From positions 57,995,949-58,059,948 of the forward strand of contig CM064502.1 in the NCBI GenBank assembly GCA_032716605.1: DNA of 64,000 nt. Reading direction: 5' to 3'. Shown here one piece after another: positions 1 through 9,822 of this stretch. A program made the translations under genes and the position numbers. The notes below the pieces were generated by a model. That model saw only the letters and a program-made list of their open reading frames with translations. It did no database searches and had not been told where the DNA came from. Each line of letters opens with the position of its first letter. Position 1 is the stretch's first letter. This DNA is from Paralithodes platypus (taxonomy: Eukaryota > Arthropoda > Malacostraca > Decapoda > Lithodidae).

Positions 1-256
1 GGGCGAACACGAAATGGACTACATCCTATTTCTCCAAAAAGATGTTGACGTAAAGGCGAATCCAAATGAAATCAAAAGCATAAAGTATATTAAGCAGGAT
101 GATTTTGCCGAATTTTTGGAAGGGCTGAAGAAAACTAACATTCCGATCACGCCTTGGTTTTCTCTGATCGCCCAAAAGTTGCTTCCCTTGTGGTGGCAAA
201 ATTTGAGTAATCTGGATAAATTTAAGGACCATGATCGCATCCATAGAATGTTGTAA
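1..256 (+). CDS. IDI1: Isopentenyl-diphosphate delta-isomerase type 1, C-terminal exon (partial, 5' end outside window)
   Basis: The enzyme interconverts isopentenyl and dimethylallyl diphosphate in the mevalonate/isoprenoid pathway. The frame is open from base 2 and ends at TAA 254-256. It starts G-E-H-E-x-D-Y, matching the conserved WGEHE(I/V)DY segment of type 1 isomerases, which carries an acidic metal/active-site residue. It continues through PNEIKS, an aspartate/glutamate-rich helix, ITPWF, a WW-N-L block and a terminal DHD-x-I-H-R-M-L; the order and spacing match the animal IDI1 C-terminus. About 84 residues are visible of a protein usually near 230, so the Nudix core lies in exons to the left. 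No splice acceptor is visible, so the exon begins before base 1. The ATG at 14 is internal, not a start. No convincing polyadenylation signal lies just downstream. Confidence 0.93.
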   Translation, partial: GEHEMDYILFLQKDVDVKANPNEIKSIKYIKQDDFAEFLEGLKKTNIPITPWFSLIAQKLLPLWWQNLSNLDKFKDHDRIHRML

Positions 257-583
257 AACTCTAGATTGTTTTTAGCCTGGAGGAAAGTTTACTCCTTTGT
301 GCAGCTGATTTCTCAGTAATTAATAGAAAATTCATATCACCAACCCACCAATTAACTTACAAATTAATGAAAGCAATGAAAATAATGAATATATGTGGTA
401 CTCCAAGGATTCAAACCTAGGATTCTCACACAGAAAGTTTACTCCTTCTTGCAGCTGATATCTCAATAATTAAGGGGGATGGGCATATTTATTTCCTCAT
501 TTATATATATTTTTTTTTCAGTAGAAAAATGTCCCGGCCGAAGGCCAAGTTTTTCATGTAAACGAGGTATCCGCGTGAGTCAA
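257..583. other. Isomerase 3' flank with a SINE tail
   Basis: No coding potential seen. Bases 344-431 match, on the minus strand, the tail and B-box part of the tRNA-derived SINE family A found many times below (ATGTGGTACTCCAAGGATTC, then an inverted B box). The 5' part of that SINE is missing. The segment may include the 3' UTR of the isomerase gene. Confidence 0.6.
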
Positions 584-797
584 AAGGTATCCATCAGAAG
601 ATTTTTCACTCAACATTTAACCTCAACACTGGTCTGGCAGCATTTGAGGTAAACATTTAATATTTTGCTGTTACCTAAATTCATCTTTCATCAGTGTAGT
701 TTTCGATACCAGTGCAAAATCATTCAGAAATGTTGCCAGAAAAATGTTGATCACTGAATGTTGACTATAAAATCTCTCGTGTGATACCGGCCTTACC
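584..797 (-). mobile_element. Degenerate PIF/Harbinger-like MITE (copy of 4916-5126)
   Basis: The reverse complement aligns along its length with the 211-bp element at 4916-5126, sharing AGTCAACATTC, GATCAACATTTTTCTGGCAAC and AATGTTGAGTGAAAAA. The right end keeps CTCGTGTGATACCGGC, the terminal repeat of the intact copy. The left end (GGTATCCATCAGAAG) has diverged. Non-autonomous and apparently immobile. Confidence 0.65.
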
Positions 798-1147
798 CTG
801 GTACAGTTGGTCAAAGTTCCAGCTGACCCACCCTCACTCTGGGGCTCGCAGAAATAGCTGGCAATACTGGTGTAGTTGCCAATCAGTGGATATAATAACT
901 TTAATATTTAAGCAAATCTACGAACTTTGGGTGAATGTTCGGGATCATACATAGCGACATATGCATTTTTATTTGAGATAGGCTTACTTTCCCTTGTTTA
1001 GTATACGTTCTAACAATGATATTGCCAAAATCAGATCTACCAATCACAATCTTTGTAAGACCCGCCTCCTTCCTACACCAGTATTGCCAGATAATTCTGC
1101 GAGCCCCAGAGCGAGGGTGGGTCAGCTGGAACTTTGACCAACTGTAT
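798..1147. repeat. Inverted repeat, ~77-bp arms with ~197-bp spacer
   Basis: Bases 798-875 and 1073-1147 are imperfect reverse complements; both carry CAGCTGACCCACCCT or its complement and GCTCGCAG/CTGCGAGC. The spacer is AT-rich and without gene signals. It could be two inverted copies of one repeat or a fold-back element; no target-site duplication was recognised. Confidence 0.7.
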
Positions 1148-2200
1148 GTCTGTGAAGCGACCCTTATAGAGCCCCATAGTCTTCTTCCACGAGTGCCAGG
1201 GTTGACTAGACGTGTGTTATTTCTGCCCTGTGCTATCCTCGGCCTTTCCCTGCTGGTCTTTCCCACTCATCCTAGTGAGTTATTTTGCTATATTTGGGGT
1301 GATTTAGGATATTTCAAGTAGTTAGGATGCTTTGGCTCGCATTTTTGGCGCTCGTCCGTAGGGTACCCTTGCCTGAAGCCGTGGAGTGAATAAATTTTGG
1401 CTTCAGGCTTATTTTTGTTGTGTTTTCATATTTCTCAGCTAGCTTTTGGTACAGAGGCTTGTACTAGCTAGTCGTCTTGTGATGGGCTGCACATTTCGGC
1501 CGATTTTCGGTAATGTGCGGGTTTATTATATTGTTATGTGTTTGGGGGTCGTTGATTTTTCACTTTGTGAAGGGTTTTATCGGCCTTCCATACTTGGAGA
1601 GGTGTTCCTGCCGCCTGTGAGTCATGGTGCTGCTTTAGGGCTGTTACAGTGAGTGTTAGTTGTCGGACTCCATACCCCTGCCCGGTGTAGTTAGGAAGCC
1701 TCCTTTATTTTAGTTTTTAGAAATTACAGCTTGTTCTTTCTTCTTATATTTTTAAGCATTATTCCATTACTGTGTCTTCTACTCAATCCATGTTTACCAC
1801 TTGCAACGCCTGTTTACGTTCTCAGGTTTTTCATGGGTTTCTGTGACTTCATGGTATTTCTCTTCTTTCGGTGCGCCTCCCGCGAGTTGCTATTTCATGT
1901 TAATTTTCTTGTATTCCTTCCCACATTGTCTTTGGAAGTGATACAATGGCCACAACAATGCTATTTCATGTTCATTTGCTTGTATTTCTTTTCATATTCA
2001 TTCGTCGTCAAACAAAATTGCATATGTAAAGCAAAAATTAATGATATATAGTTAAAAAGATGTCTTTGGAAGTGATAAAATGGCCACAAAAATGTTATAT
2101 CATGTTAATTTGCTTGTATTTCTTCTCATATTCATTCAAATCTTCAAACAAAATTGCTCCAGTTTGTCACCCTGTTTTGACGACTTATTAGATTTGGCTG
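1148..2200. other. Unassigned sequence with a ~130-bp tandem duplication
   Basis: No recognisable gene; the short open frames show no family motifs. About 1927-2040 and 2060-2155 are direct copies of one segment beginning GTCTTTGGAAGTGATA and containing GCTTGTATTTCTT and a CAAACAAAATTGC end. An AATAAA occurs near 1388 but nothing ties it to a transcript. Confidence 0.5.
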
Positions 2201-2400
2201 TACGGTAGCGCTAAAGAGTTTGGCTCACACTGTGCTGTAATAATGTCTGTCAGATGTTGACTAGGGTGAGTAAGTGTAGGAAAATTTTTGTATATCTCAC
2301 TCGAAATTAAGAAATCGTGTTTAGATACTGCCGATACCAATTATTGATCAAAATATACTGTACTTAGTGCCGAGACATGACTTATTTGGCCGACTGTACA
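2201..2400 (-). mobile_element. Diverged copy of the GCGCTAA-ended MITE at 53 kb
   Basis: The reverse complement of this segment matches 53004-53214: GTGCCGAGACATGACTTATT, the ATTGATCAAAATATACT block, the ATATCTCACTCGA block and the CAGATGTTGACTAGGGTG region all recur. The terminal repeats are poorly preserved here. Confidence 0.6.
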
Positions 2401-2550
2401 GTACAGTATATTATAGATGACTGGCTGTGGTGAAAGATGTGATAATAATTGTCTTAAGAATTTGTTTTTATTTTTTTATTTATTGATATATTATATAAAT
2501 TTACTTATATACCGTACCGGTACGGTATATACAGTATACTGTATATTATA

Positions 2551-2756
2551 GGTAGCGCCAACGAACTTGACAATAATCTTGACCCCTTAACTTCTTATAA
2601 CTCAAAATTAATTATACCAATCAGTCTGAAATTCCTCTTATTTGGGAAGAGTCCACCAGGTAATAGGTGTGAATATTTACAGCCAGTTTGCTCTAGTCCC
2701 TTTTGAGTTACGAAGAGGTCAGGGATCGAGATAATTGTCAAGTTTGTTGGCGCTAC
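2551..2756. mobile_element. MITE with ~60-bp terminal inverted repeats
   Basis: The left end GGTAGCGCCAACGAACTTGA and the reverse complement of the right end agree over about 60 bp, continuing through a block ending TAACTCAAAA. TATA lies immediately outside each end, compatible with a TA or TATA duplication (Tc1/mariner-like if TA). No coding capacity. Confidence 0.75.
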
Positions 2757-2908
2757 CTATAGTTTTCTAGTTTCCTCCCTAGACCTCTATCAAGCTTAGA
2801 AAAATATGCCCAAGACTGCCCTTCCATATAAATGTGTACCGGTACATTTTTCGGTAGAAAAGGGTCCCGGATAAAGGCCAGTTCCTCTTAAATTATTATA
2901 TTTTTTCC

Positions 2909-3033
2909 ACCAACCAACTTCACCTCTAAACTCAATTAATGAAATCAACAAATACATGTGGCACTCCAAGGACTCGAACCTAGGATACTCGCATCGAAAT
3001 TCCGCGCACTTATGCATTACACTATCAAGACAG
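2909..3033 (-). mobile_element. tRNA-derived SINE, family A
   Basis: On the minus strand it reads CTGTCTTGATAG, an A-box-like segment, GTGCGCGGAATTTCG, a B box GGTTCGAGTCC, then CTTGGAGTGCCACATGTATT and a conserved tail ending TTGGTTGGTG. The polymerase III box spacing and repetition at a dozen or more sites mark a SINE rather than a working tRNA gene: no complete cloverleaf forms. Confidence 0.8.
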
Positions 3034-3298
3034 ATTAAAGAAATATGCACAAGCCTATGATTTATTACAGGCTCGCTATTGCTTGCCTGGAAAAAAATCA
3101 ACACCTAAATAGTAAATGATAAAGAAAGAGGGTGAAAGGTCTTAAAATCGCCAAACTAATGGGGTGAACGTCATATCTGAAAACTAATGGGCTAAACACG
3201 AGGGAGACGGGTGTCCCCAAAAATGAAAAGGCCTCCCCTGAACCCCTGCAGCACGTCGACACCTATTTACCTAGTATTCTGGCTGAAGTTAGACAATT

Positions 3299-3835
3299 TT
3301 ATGCAGTTTAAGAAGGACCTGTGTTATTCAGAGGGTTTATTGAGATCATAGTTACCTCTTTGAGTCCTAGAGGTAGATTATATGAAGTTTAAGAAGGACC
3401 TGTGTTATTCAGAGGGTTTATTGAGATCATAGTTACCTCTATAAGAAAGAAAATGGGAGTCTGCAGAAAGCCGATAGGCCTAAGCAAGGCAGATCCCTGT
3501 CCCACACAACCCCAATTATAGGCTCAACACTCTAATACCCTGAGGATCATCTTACCAAAACGGTTAGAGATTAACGCAGGATTATGGGGGTCTGCAGAGC
3601 GCTGATTGGCCCAACCCGGCTGATCCCCCTTCACACCCAACCCTTCTCGTCCATATGCTTATCCAATTTTATCTTAAAGCTCCCTACCGTTTTTGCGTTT
3701 TTGACTCTAGGACTCTTTGAGTCCTAGAGGTAGATTATATGCAGTTTAGGAAGGACCTGTGTTATTCAGAGGGTTTATTGAGATCATATTTACCCCTTTG
3801 AGTCCTAGAGGTAGATTATAAGCTCAAAAAAATTG
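3299..3835 (+). repeat. Direct duplications of a ~90-bp unit
   Basis: A segment beginning GCAGTTTAAGAAGGACCTGT and continuing through a TTATTCAGAGGG block to AGTCCTAGAGGTAGATTATA occurs in tandem at about 3302-3440 and again at about 3738-3825. Its core (GTTTAAGAAGGACCT) is one of the most dispersed short repeats in the window, also near 37.7, 42.8, 49.6, 52.2 and 55.1 kb. Confidence 0.7.
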
Positions 3836-3923
3836 TCTAATGGTAACCAGAATATGATGAATATTACATTATTGTTCTGTAGGGCTTGAAGGCTATTTAG
3901 GTAATGTTCTACTGTAGTCTGAC

Positions 3924-4342
3924 CAGTCTAGGTTGGGCAGAAATCGTAACCTCTAACCTCTCATAACTCAAGAAGGTAGGCAGGGAGGGTTCTGTGGGGG
4001 CTCTCGGTTGTGGCCTTGGGGCTGTTCGGCCAGGCAGCCTGGGGAACAACAACAACCACATAGGAAGACTTGGCTAGGGAATAGGTGTGGAAATTGACAG
4101 CTCATTTGCTCTAGCCCTTTTTGAGTTAATAATAATAATAATAATAATATTTATTCAGTTAGCAATTTACAGAGTTGGTACCACATAGTATGTTATAAAT
4201 ATGACATGTACCAGCCTTGCATAATTCCAACTAAGGATAGCCCAATAAGGCCATTAGGCGTATTTCCATTGGGGTCCTTGTATTACAGTCCTTGAGTTAC
4301 AGAGGTTAGAGTTTAGGATTTCTGGCCAGCCTAGAATGAACG
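3924..4342. mobile_element. MITE with long inverted repeats, interrupted by nested insertions
   Basis: The ends match the uninterrupted copy at 5155-5354: TCTAGGTTGGGCAGAAATCG on the left and CCTAGAATGAACG on the right. The interior is broken by a short LINE 3' end (about 3985-4058) and by an (AAT)n tract at 4127-4149 followed by unrelated sequence. Confidence 0.65.
3985..4058 (+). mobile_element. 3'-end-only fragment of the Jockey-like LINE
   Basis: It contains GGGGCTGTTCGGCCAGGCAG followed by a (CAA)n-type tail, the same 3' terminus as the LINE copies at 9823-10518 and 61838-62838. Only about 70 bp of the element was copied, typical of severe 5' truncation during target-primed reverse transcription. 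Confidence 0.65.
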
Positions 4343-4915
4343 GACTATAATCTATAAAGTTATGTTAAAATACTTGTACAGTATATCTTTTAATGTTATG
4401 AATCGTAATAAGTATTTTTATTCTTATTTATAATAGTAAAATTCTATTATTATTAGGTGTTGTTAAGGGGGGTGACTTGCGTTTTTTTCTCCGTTTCTCT
4501 CTCTCTCTGGCTTGTATCCATTCGGTCCTATTCAGCCACCCTATCCAGGTGTCGATTCTTCCTGGCGAGCGAAAGCGAGCCAGCATTGAATGGTGAAATC
4601 CGGCTTTGCCGGAGAAATTTTCTATTGAAAAATGTACAAATTTAGAATGCTATAAAAAAACATAAAAAATAATGCTGGCTTACGGAAAACATTGACACCT
4701 GGATGGGGATAAACATCTTAAAGCAGTAGGCTGAATGGATACAACCCAGAGAGAGAGAGAGAACAAAACAGGTGGCCCCCCCTTAAATATATTATATCTA
4801 TTATGGTGAAATTTGAATATTGTGATAATTATAATTAGTCTAAATTATGGTGTGGATATATTTTAAATAATATATAAAGGTTATAATATTTTCACATCTT
4901 TGTTTCTTTTTCTAA

Positions 4916-5126
4916 AGCCGGTATCACACGAGAGCTTTTATAGTCAACATTCGATGATCAACATTTTTCTGGCAACATTTCTGGACTATTTGGCACTGGT
5001 ATCGGAAACTAGACTGATGGTAGATGAATTTAGGCACCCAAAATATTGTAAATGTTCACCTCATAAGTGGCCAGATCAGTGTTGAGGATAAATGTTGAGT
5101 GAAAAAGCGCTCGTGTGATACCGGCT
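4916..5126. mobile_element. Intact PIF/Harbinger-like MITE with TAA target duplication
   Basis: 211 bp. The left end AGCCGGTATCACACGAGAGC and the reverse complement of the right end AGCCGGTATCACACGAGCGC agree at 19 of 20 positions. TAA lies directly outside both ends (4913-4915 and 5127-5129), matching the 3-bp TWA duplication of PIF/Harbinger elements. Non-coding, so it would need a transposase supplied elsewhere. Confidence 0.8.
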
Positions 5127-5154
5127 TAATGTGCTGCTGAAATGGTTCCTACAG

Positions 5155-5354
5155 CGTTCATTCTAGATTGGGCAGAAATCGTAAACTCTAACCTCTGTAA
5201 CTCAATAAGGGCTAGAGCAAATGAGCCGTCAATTTATACACCTATTCCCTAGCCAAGTCTTCCTATTTGGTTGACATATTAGCTTGATTACTCTAGTCCT
5301 TTTTGAGTTATGAGAGGTTAGGGGTTACGATTTCTGCTCAACCTAGAATGAACG
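5155..5354. mobile_element. MITE with >60-bp inverted repeats
   Basis: The left arm CGTTCATTCTAGATTGGGCA and the complementary right arm CGTTCATTCTAGGTTGAGCA continue in parallel through AGAAATCGTAA and CTAACCTC to a TAACTCAA block. Nearly the whole element folds back on itself. The copy at 3924-4342 is the same family. Confidence 0.75.
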
Positions 5355-5358
5355 GTTT

Positions 5359-5612
5359 GGTAAATGGGTGAGGCTAGGTTTGGTAGGTGGGTTAGGGTTG
5401 GCTTGGTAAGTGGGTTAGGTTAGGTTTGGAACCTAACCTCACCCACCTACCGAACCTAACCTAAACCCACCCGCTCTCCGAACTAACCTAACCTCACCCG
5501 CTTTCCGAACCAACCTAACCTCACTTAGGTTAGGTTCGGTTCAAGAGGTGGGTTAGGTTTGATATTAGGGTTAAGTTAGGTTTGGTAAGTTGGTGAGGTT
5601 AGGTTAGGTTAG
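5359..5612. repeat. Degenerate TTAGG/CCTAA telomere-like array
   Basis: Alternating blocks of GGTTAGGTTAGG and CCTAACCTAACC are separated by GTRGGTGGGTGA or its complement, making a ~25-bp compound unit. The strand polarity flips within the array. TTAGG is the ancestral arthropod telomere unit; here it is interstitial and mixed with variant units. Confidence 0.75.
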
Positions 5613-5876
5613 GTTCAGTAATTCCCAAATTGACTAATTCTCTGAACGTGACGATAGTGCGTTGTTATGTGTGCAATTAGTTTGCTTGGGAACCAGATTA
5701 ACTTGCTCATGTAGTAATGTACACCCTATGTGGTGGATTGTGTTCTTTCATTTCATAAATTTTATTTTAGTAGGCGTTGTTTCCACATAGCGATTTTGAT
5801 ATGTTGTTTTGACTATATTGTCTTTGTCCCAGTTTTGGTTTGACTTTGTTTGCAAGTTTTACATTTTAATTGGATA
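5613..5876 (-). repeat. ~265-bp dispersed repeat, near full-length copy
   Basis: The minus strand reads AATGTAAAACTTGCAAACAA, a CCAAAACTGGGAC block, a CTATGTGGAAACAACGCC block, CCACATAGGGTGTACATTAC, then CGCACTATCGTCACGTTC and AATTGACTAA-type end sequence. This is the family that clusters at 57.1-61.7 kb. No terminal inverted repeat or reading frame was found, so its class is undetermined. Confidence 0.7.
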
Positions 5877-5894
5877 AGGTTAGGTTAGGTTTGG

Positions 5895-6726
5895 AAAGTG
5901 CCCTGATTGCTTGCCATGCCATGTTCCCCTCACTGTTAGTCATATTATTAATGAATGCCCTCTTTATTCCTGTCCTCGTACGCTATATTTTGGCAAGAAA
6001 ACGTTCTCTGAAATTTTGACGGACTCTCCCGCCTTTTCCATATGTCGTATAATTTGTTTTCTTAAATCTTGTTCACATATTGGTGAAATCTGATTAATCC
6101 CGTCCCAACCTGATTTACTCCTCCCTACTCATCTTTGTTGTCTTTAACCCTTCCTCCCCGGGTGTCATTTTAATATGACACCACGGCAGATGGGCAGGTA
6201 CCCGGGTGTCATTTTAATAGACAGTAAGCTTGAAAGCCTATTCAACTTGGTCTGAACGCTGTGCGTCCGACGCATGTAAACAAAGCCGATCGTTGCGTCA
6301 CCGCACCTCCGAAAACAAGAAGGAGAAGACTCGTTTGTTATTGTATGTCTGTATGTCGTTGTTTCAGTAGTGAAAAGATCGTCGTATTGCTAACATTGCC
6401 TGAAAATGCTCTCCACTAAAATCGTCATCACAACTGAACTAGTTGACTTAGAGAGCTCTACTCAATGCCAGTCTACAGATTGGAAACCGCACTACATTTA
6501 TAGATGCGTGGTAAATTTCTAGCAGTTAAAATTAACCAAAATACGGTAGCCTAGGCCTAGACGTTTTTCGGCCAGATCGCCCGGGTACGCCGCACTGTCA
6601 TTAGGAGAGCTAGCCCGGGCCAGGAGGGTTAATCCATGACCCCATGCTTTTTATTGCCGAATCCTTGGCTTTTGCTAAGGCCAGCTCTATGAGAGTTGCA
6701 TATTGTAACTCGGTGGTCTGGTTAAA
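5895..6726 (+). pseudogene. LINE 3'-end fragment (ORF2 C-terminus plus 3' UTR), split by a MITE
   Basis: From 5895 the frame reads C-P-D-C, then VPLTVSHIINECPLY, a zinc-knuckle-like C-terminal segment of non-LTR retrotransposon ORF2 proteins (Cys-x2-Cys ... His ... Cys), and stops at 6091-6093. The reverse transcriptase region is missing, so the copy is 5'-truncated. The 3' UTR runs 6094-6143 and resumes at 6633 with CTATGAGAGTTGCATATTG, because a TTAA MITE sits at 6144-6632. A shorter copy of the same 3' end is at 55880-55933. The fragment directly abuts TTAGG-like sequence on its left. Confidence 0.7.
6144..6632. mobile_element. TTAA-flanked MITE, family 3 (copy 1)
   Basis: TTAA at 6144-6147 and 6629-6632 bound ends CCCTTCCTCCCCGGG and, inverted, CCCTCCTGGCCCGGG. 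The TTAA duplication and CCC-starting ends are typical of piggyBac-type elements (Kolobok elements also use TTAA). An inverted copy with similar ends is at 46410-46888. Internal matches include GCGTCGGACCGACGC-like and GTAGAGCTCTCTAAGTCAA-like segments in opposite orientation. Confidence 0.75.
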
Positions 6727-6750
6727 CTATTCATAAAAAACAAAAAAAAA

Positions 6751-7040
6751 TGGGTTAGGTTAGGTTTGGTAGGTGGGTGAGGTTAGGTTCCAAACCCAAC
6801 CTAACCTCACCTATTTACCAAACCTAATCTAACTTCAACCAATTTAACAAACCTAACCTAACCTCACCCACTTACCAAACCTAATCTAACCTCACCCACC
6901 TACCTAACCTAACCTAACCTCACCTCACCTCACCTCACCTCACCTCACCTATTTACCAAACCTAACCTCAACCAATTTAACGAACCTAGCCTAACCTCAC
7001 CCACTTTACAAACCTAACCTAACCTCACCCACTTAAGCTT
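6751..7040. repeat. TTAGG/CCTAA-like interstitial array
   Basis: Mostly CCTAACCTAACCTCACCCAC-type units with variable CTTACCAAA or ATTTACCAAA spacers, plus a short perfect run of CTCAC pentamers near 6925. It begins with the opposite polarity (GGTTAGGTTAGG), so there is an inversion inside. Confidence 0.75.
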
Positions 7041-7044
7041 GGGT

Positions 7045-7611
7045 CACACATACACGAATTAACGTCCCGTCCGGCCCCGACCTCTTAATTCGCCTGCAAA
7101 CGGGCAAGGACGCCGGCAAAATCGCCTATGGTCGGTAGAGGGACGTGTGGTGTCGCCAGCACACGGGGCGGGAGACGGCGAACATTTTGTGCATGCATAA
7201 AATGGTCGGCGTGGGCCGGGGCAACTGCCACAAAACGTGTCAGGCCGGGGACACCCACGGGAGCAGTCGACGTCTAAACACCGACAGACTGCGTCTAGAC
7301 ATCGACTGGCGGCGTCTAGACGCCGACGAACGGCGAGAACGGCGAGAAAGGCGGCAAAAAAGTATTGGAAGAAGAGTTGGCGATGTGCCACCGTCGCGTC
7401 ACGTGAGCTGGCGACACCGCATGTCCGTGTACCGACCATAGGCGATTTTGCCGGCGTCCTTGCTCGTTTGCAGGCGAATTAAGGGGTCAGGGACGGACAG
7501 GACGTTAATTCGTGCATGTGTACCATGGGGTCTCCAGATTGATGCCGTCCTGCCTATTTTTTTGGTCGTGGCCGGACGGGACGTTAATTCGTGTACTGTA
7601 TGTGTGACCCG
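7045..7611. mobile_element. Fold-back DNA element with long inverted arms
   Basis: The left arm (about 7045-7156) and an internal right arm (about 7410-7530) are complementary over about 110 bp, including CGCCTATGGTCGGTA and CGCCTGCAAACGGGC or their complements. A second copy of the outer end lies at about 7571-7611, so the outermost ends are GGGTCACACATACACGAATT and a complementary GTGTGACCC. The element is GC-rich inside AT-rich flanks and is embedded in the telomere-like array. Superfamily not determined; the internal open frames are fold-back artefacts. Confidence 0.65.
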
Positions 7612-7616
7612 ACCTG

Positions 7617-7915
7617 TACCGAATCTAACCTAACCTGGATTAGGTTTGGAAAGTGGGTGAGATTAGCTAACCTAACCTCACCCACCTATCAAACCTAACC
7701 TCACCCATTTACTGAACCTAACCTAACCCACCTACCAAACTTAACCTAACCTCACCCACTTTCCAAACCTAACCTAACCTCATCCAATCACTGAACCTAA
7801 CCGGGGTGAGGATAGTGTAGGTTCCGTAAGCGGGTCGATTTAGGTTAGGTTTGGTTGGTGGGTTAGGTTTGGAAAGTGGGTGAGGTTAGGTTCAGTAAGT
7901 AGGTGAGGTTAGCAT
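7617..7915. repeat. TTAGG/CCTAA-like interstitial array
   Basis: This continues the array interrupted by the fold-back element: CTAACCTAACCTCACCCAC units with spacers, switching to GGTTAGGTTTGG polarity from about 7800. Confidence 0.75.
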
Positions 7916-8153
7916 GTGCACAAGTTCTGTTACTTGGGTGACACTTTCTGCCGAAGGTGGGATCGAAGCTGATTCTGTCACTAGAGCTAGATATGGATGA
8001 GGAAAAAAAAAATCAAAGTGAACTTATGGTAAAAATTTGAACAAAATCCATACATAGATAACTTGTCTATGGAGTTTTTAAACTTTAAAATAGGCCTATT
8101 AGACGATTTTATTCTTACAGTTTCTTACAGTAGATCCTCTGGAAAAAGGCAAA

Positions 8154-9803
8154 CTATGCCTGTGTATCCAGCTCAGTACCAGTACTTGCACTGCTGCGGT
8201 CGTTCACGGTGTTGGCGGCGGCGGTGGCAGACGCAACATTTTTACTATTCTGTATTTTTGTTTTATAATCAAACTTCAAATCTTGTCTTCCCCATGCTTT
8301 ATCAAGATTACTTTCAAACTCCCTTATTGATTCGGAATCGACTACATACTGGGGCAGTGCGTTCCACTCATTTACCACTCTATCACAAAATGAGTTCTTT
8401 GCCTTCTCAAGCCTATTTCTTTCTTTGTAAATTTTCTTAGAGTGTCCTCTCGTTCTTGTTCCCTCCCGCATCAAGAAGATACCTTCACACACATCCTCAT
8501 CGTACTTTCCTGACACTATCTTAAAAGTCTCTATCATATCCCCTCTCTTTCTCCTATATACCAGTGTCGGAAGCCCCAGTGTCCTCAACCTCTGCTCATA
8601 GCCCGCGTTCTTCAACGTTGGTACCAGCTTGCTAGCTCTCCTCTGCACTTTCTCCACTGCTTCTATATCCTTTACCATATATGGAGCCCACACCTGGTTT
8701 GCATATTCCAGGTGCGGCCTAACCAGCGCTGTATATAGATTCCTGAAGATTTCTTCGTCAAGTGACACAAATGTCCTTATCAGCCCTACAATTCTATTGG
8801 CTTTGTTTATCTTTTCCGCTAAATGTTCTGAGAAATTTAACTTATTGTCTATCAATACTCCTATATCCTTTTCTGCACTCACTTCCTCCATCGCTTCATA
8901 CATACTGTATCCTACCTTGTCTATCTTGCTGGTCCCAATCCGCATGTACTTGCATTTTTTTGGATGAAAAGGCATTAACCAATGCTCAGACCATCCCTTC
9001 ATGCCCTCCACATCTCCTTGAAGCAAACCCATATCTTCCTTACTCCTCACTCTTCTATACAGTTTAGTGTCATCCGCATACAGGTATACCTCACTTCCAT
9101 TAGTTATAACTTCAGGCAAGTCGTTGATAAATATAACGAACAGCAGTGGTCCCAACACAGATCCCTGAGGTACCCCACTTGTAATTTCCCTCCACCCCGA
9201 GCCTATTCCATTCACCAATACCCTCTGTCTCCGATCTTTCAGGAAGGCTTCTATTCATTTCACACATTTCTCCCCTATATTATAGCTTCTAACTTTCTCT
9301 ATTAACCTTTTATGTGGGACCTTATCGAAGGCCTTCATAAAATCGCAATATACCACGTCTATTACATCACCATCTTCTAGAATTTGCATCCAATCATCTA
9401 CCACCTTAATTAGCTGTAGTACCGTCGACCTCCCCGGCAAGAATCCGAACTGTCTCCCACTGAAAAGTTGGTTTGACTTCATATGATCCATTATTCCTTC
9501 TCTAATTACCGTTTCCATTAGTTTACACACAACACTTGTCAAACTGACTGGTCTATAATTCCCTGGGTCATTTCTCTTTCCCTTCTTAAATATAGCTATT
9601 ATGTTCGCCTCTCTCCAGTCCATCGGGATTTGCCCTGTATTAAACGATACCTCAAATAACATTTTCAATGGCTCTACTAACATCTCCCCTCCTTCCTTTA
9701 TGATTCTTGGGTGTATCCCATCCGGTCCCGGTGACTTACTCCTATTCATTTTTTCTATAGCCCTTCTTATTCTAGCATGGGAAAACTCTACTAGTGCAGC
9801 TTA
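8154..9803 (-). pseudogene. CR1-like LINE ORF2, reverse transcriptase plus C-terminus, 5'-truncated, one in-frame stop
   Basis: The minus-strand frame is open from about 9803 to a stop at 8154 except for a TGA at 9255-9257. N-terminal to that stop are SKSPGPDGIHP, NYRPVSLTS and DFMKAFDKVPH, the last carrying the first catalytic Asp. After it come SGVPQGSVLGP and YADDTKLY (near 9069-9080), the catalytic motif. Then follow a thumb region with LVRPHLEYANQVW and a CR1-type tail with RRKRGDM, TRGHSKK and NEWNALP. Related proteins usually have Trp at the stop position, so a TGG-to-TGA change is likely. The endonuclease and ORF1 are absent. About 550 residues remain, apparently inactivated recently. 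Confidence 0.88.
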
Positions 9804-9822
9804 AGAACAATCTGTGGGAGTT

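Noticed and set aside
7059..7439. 126-codon minus-strand frame in the GC-rich fold-back element
   Set aside because: It lies in complementary arms with no recognisable motif; its composition reflects GC-rich inverted repeats.
8629..9305. Plus-strand frames of 101-112 codons in the CR1 region
   Set aside because: Shadows of the reverse transcriptase frame on the opposite strand.
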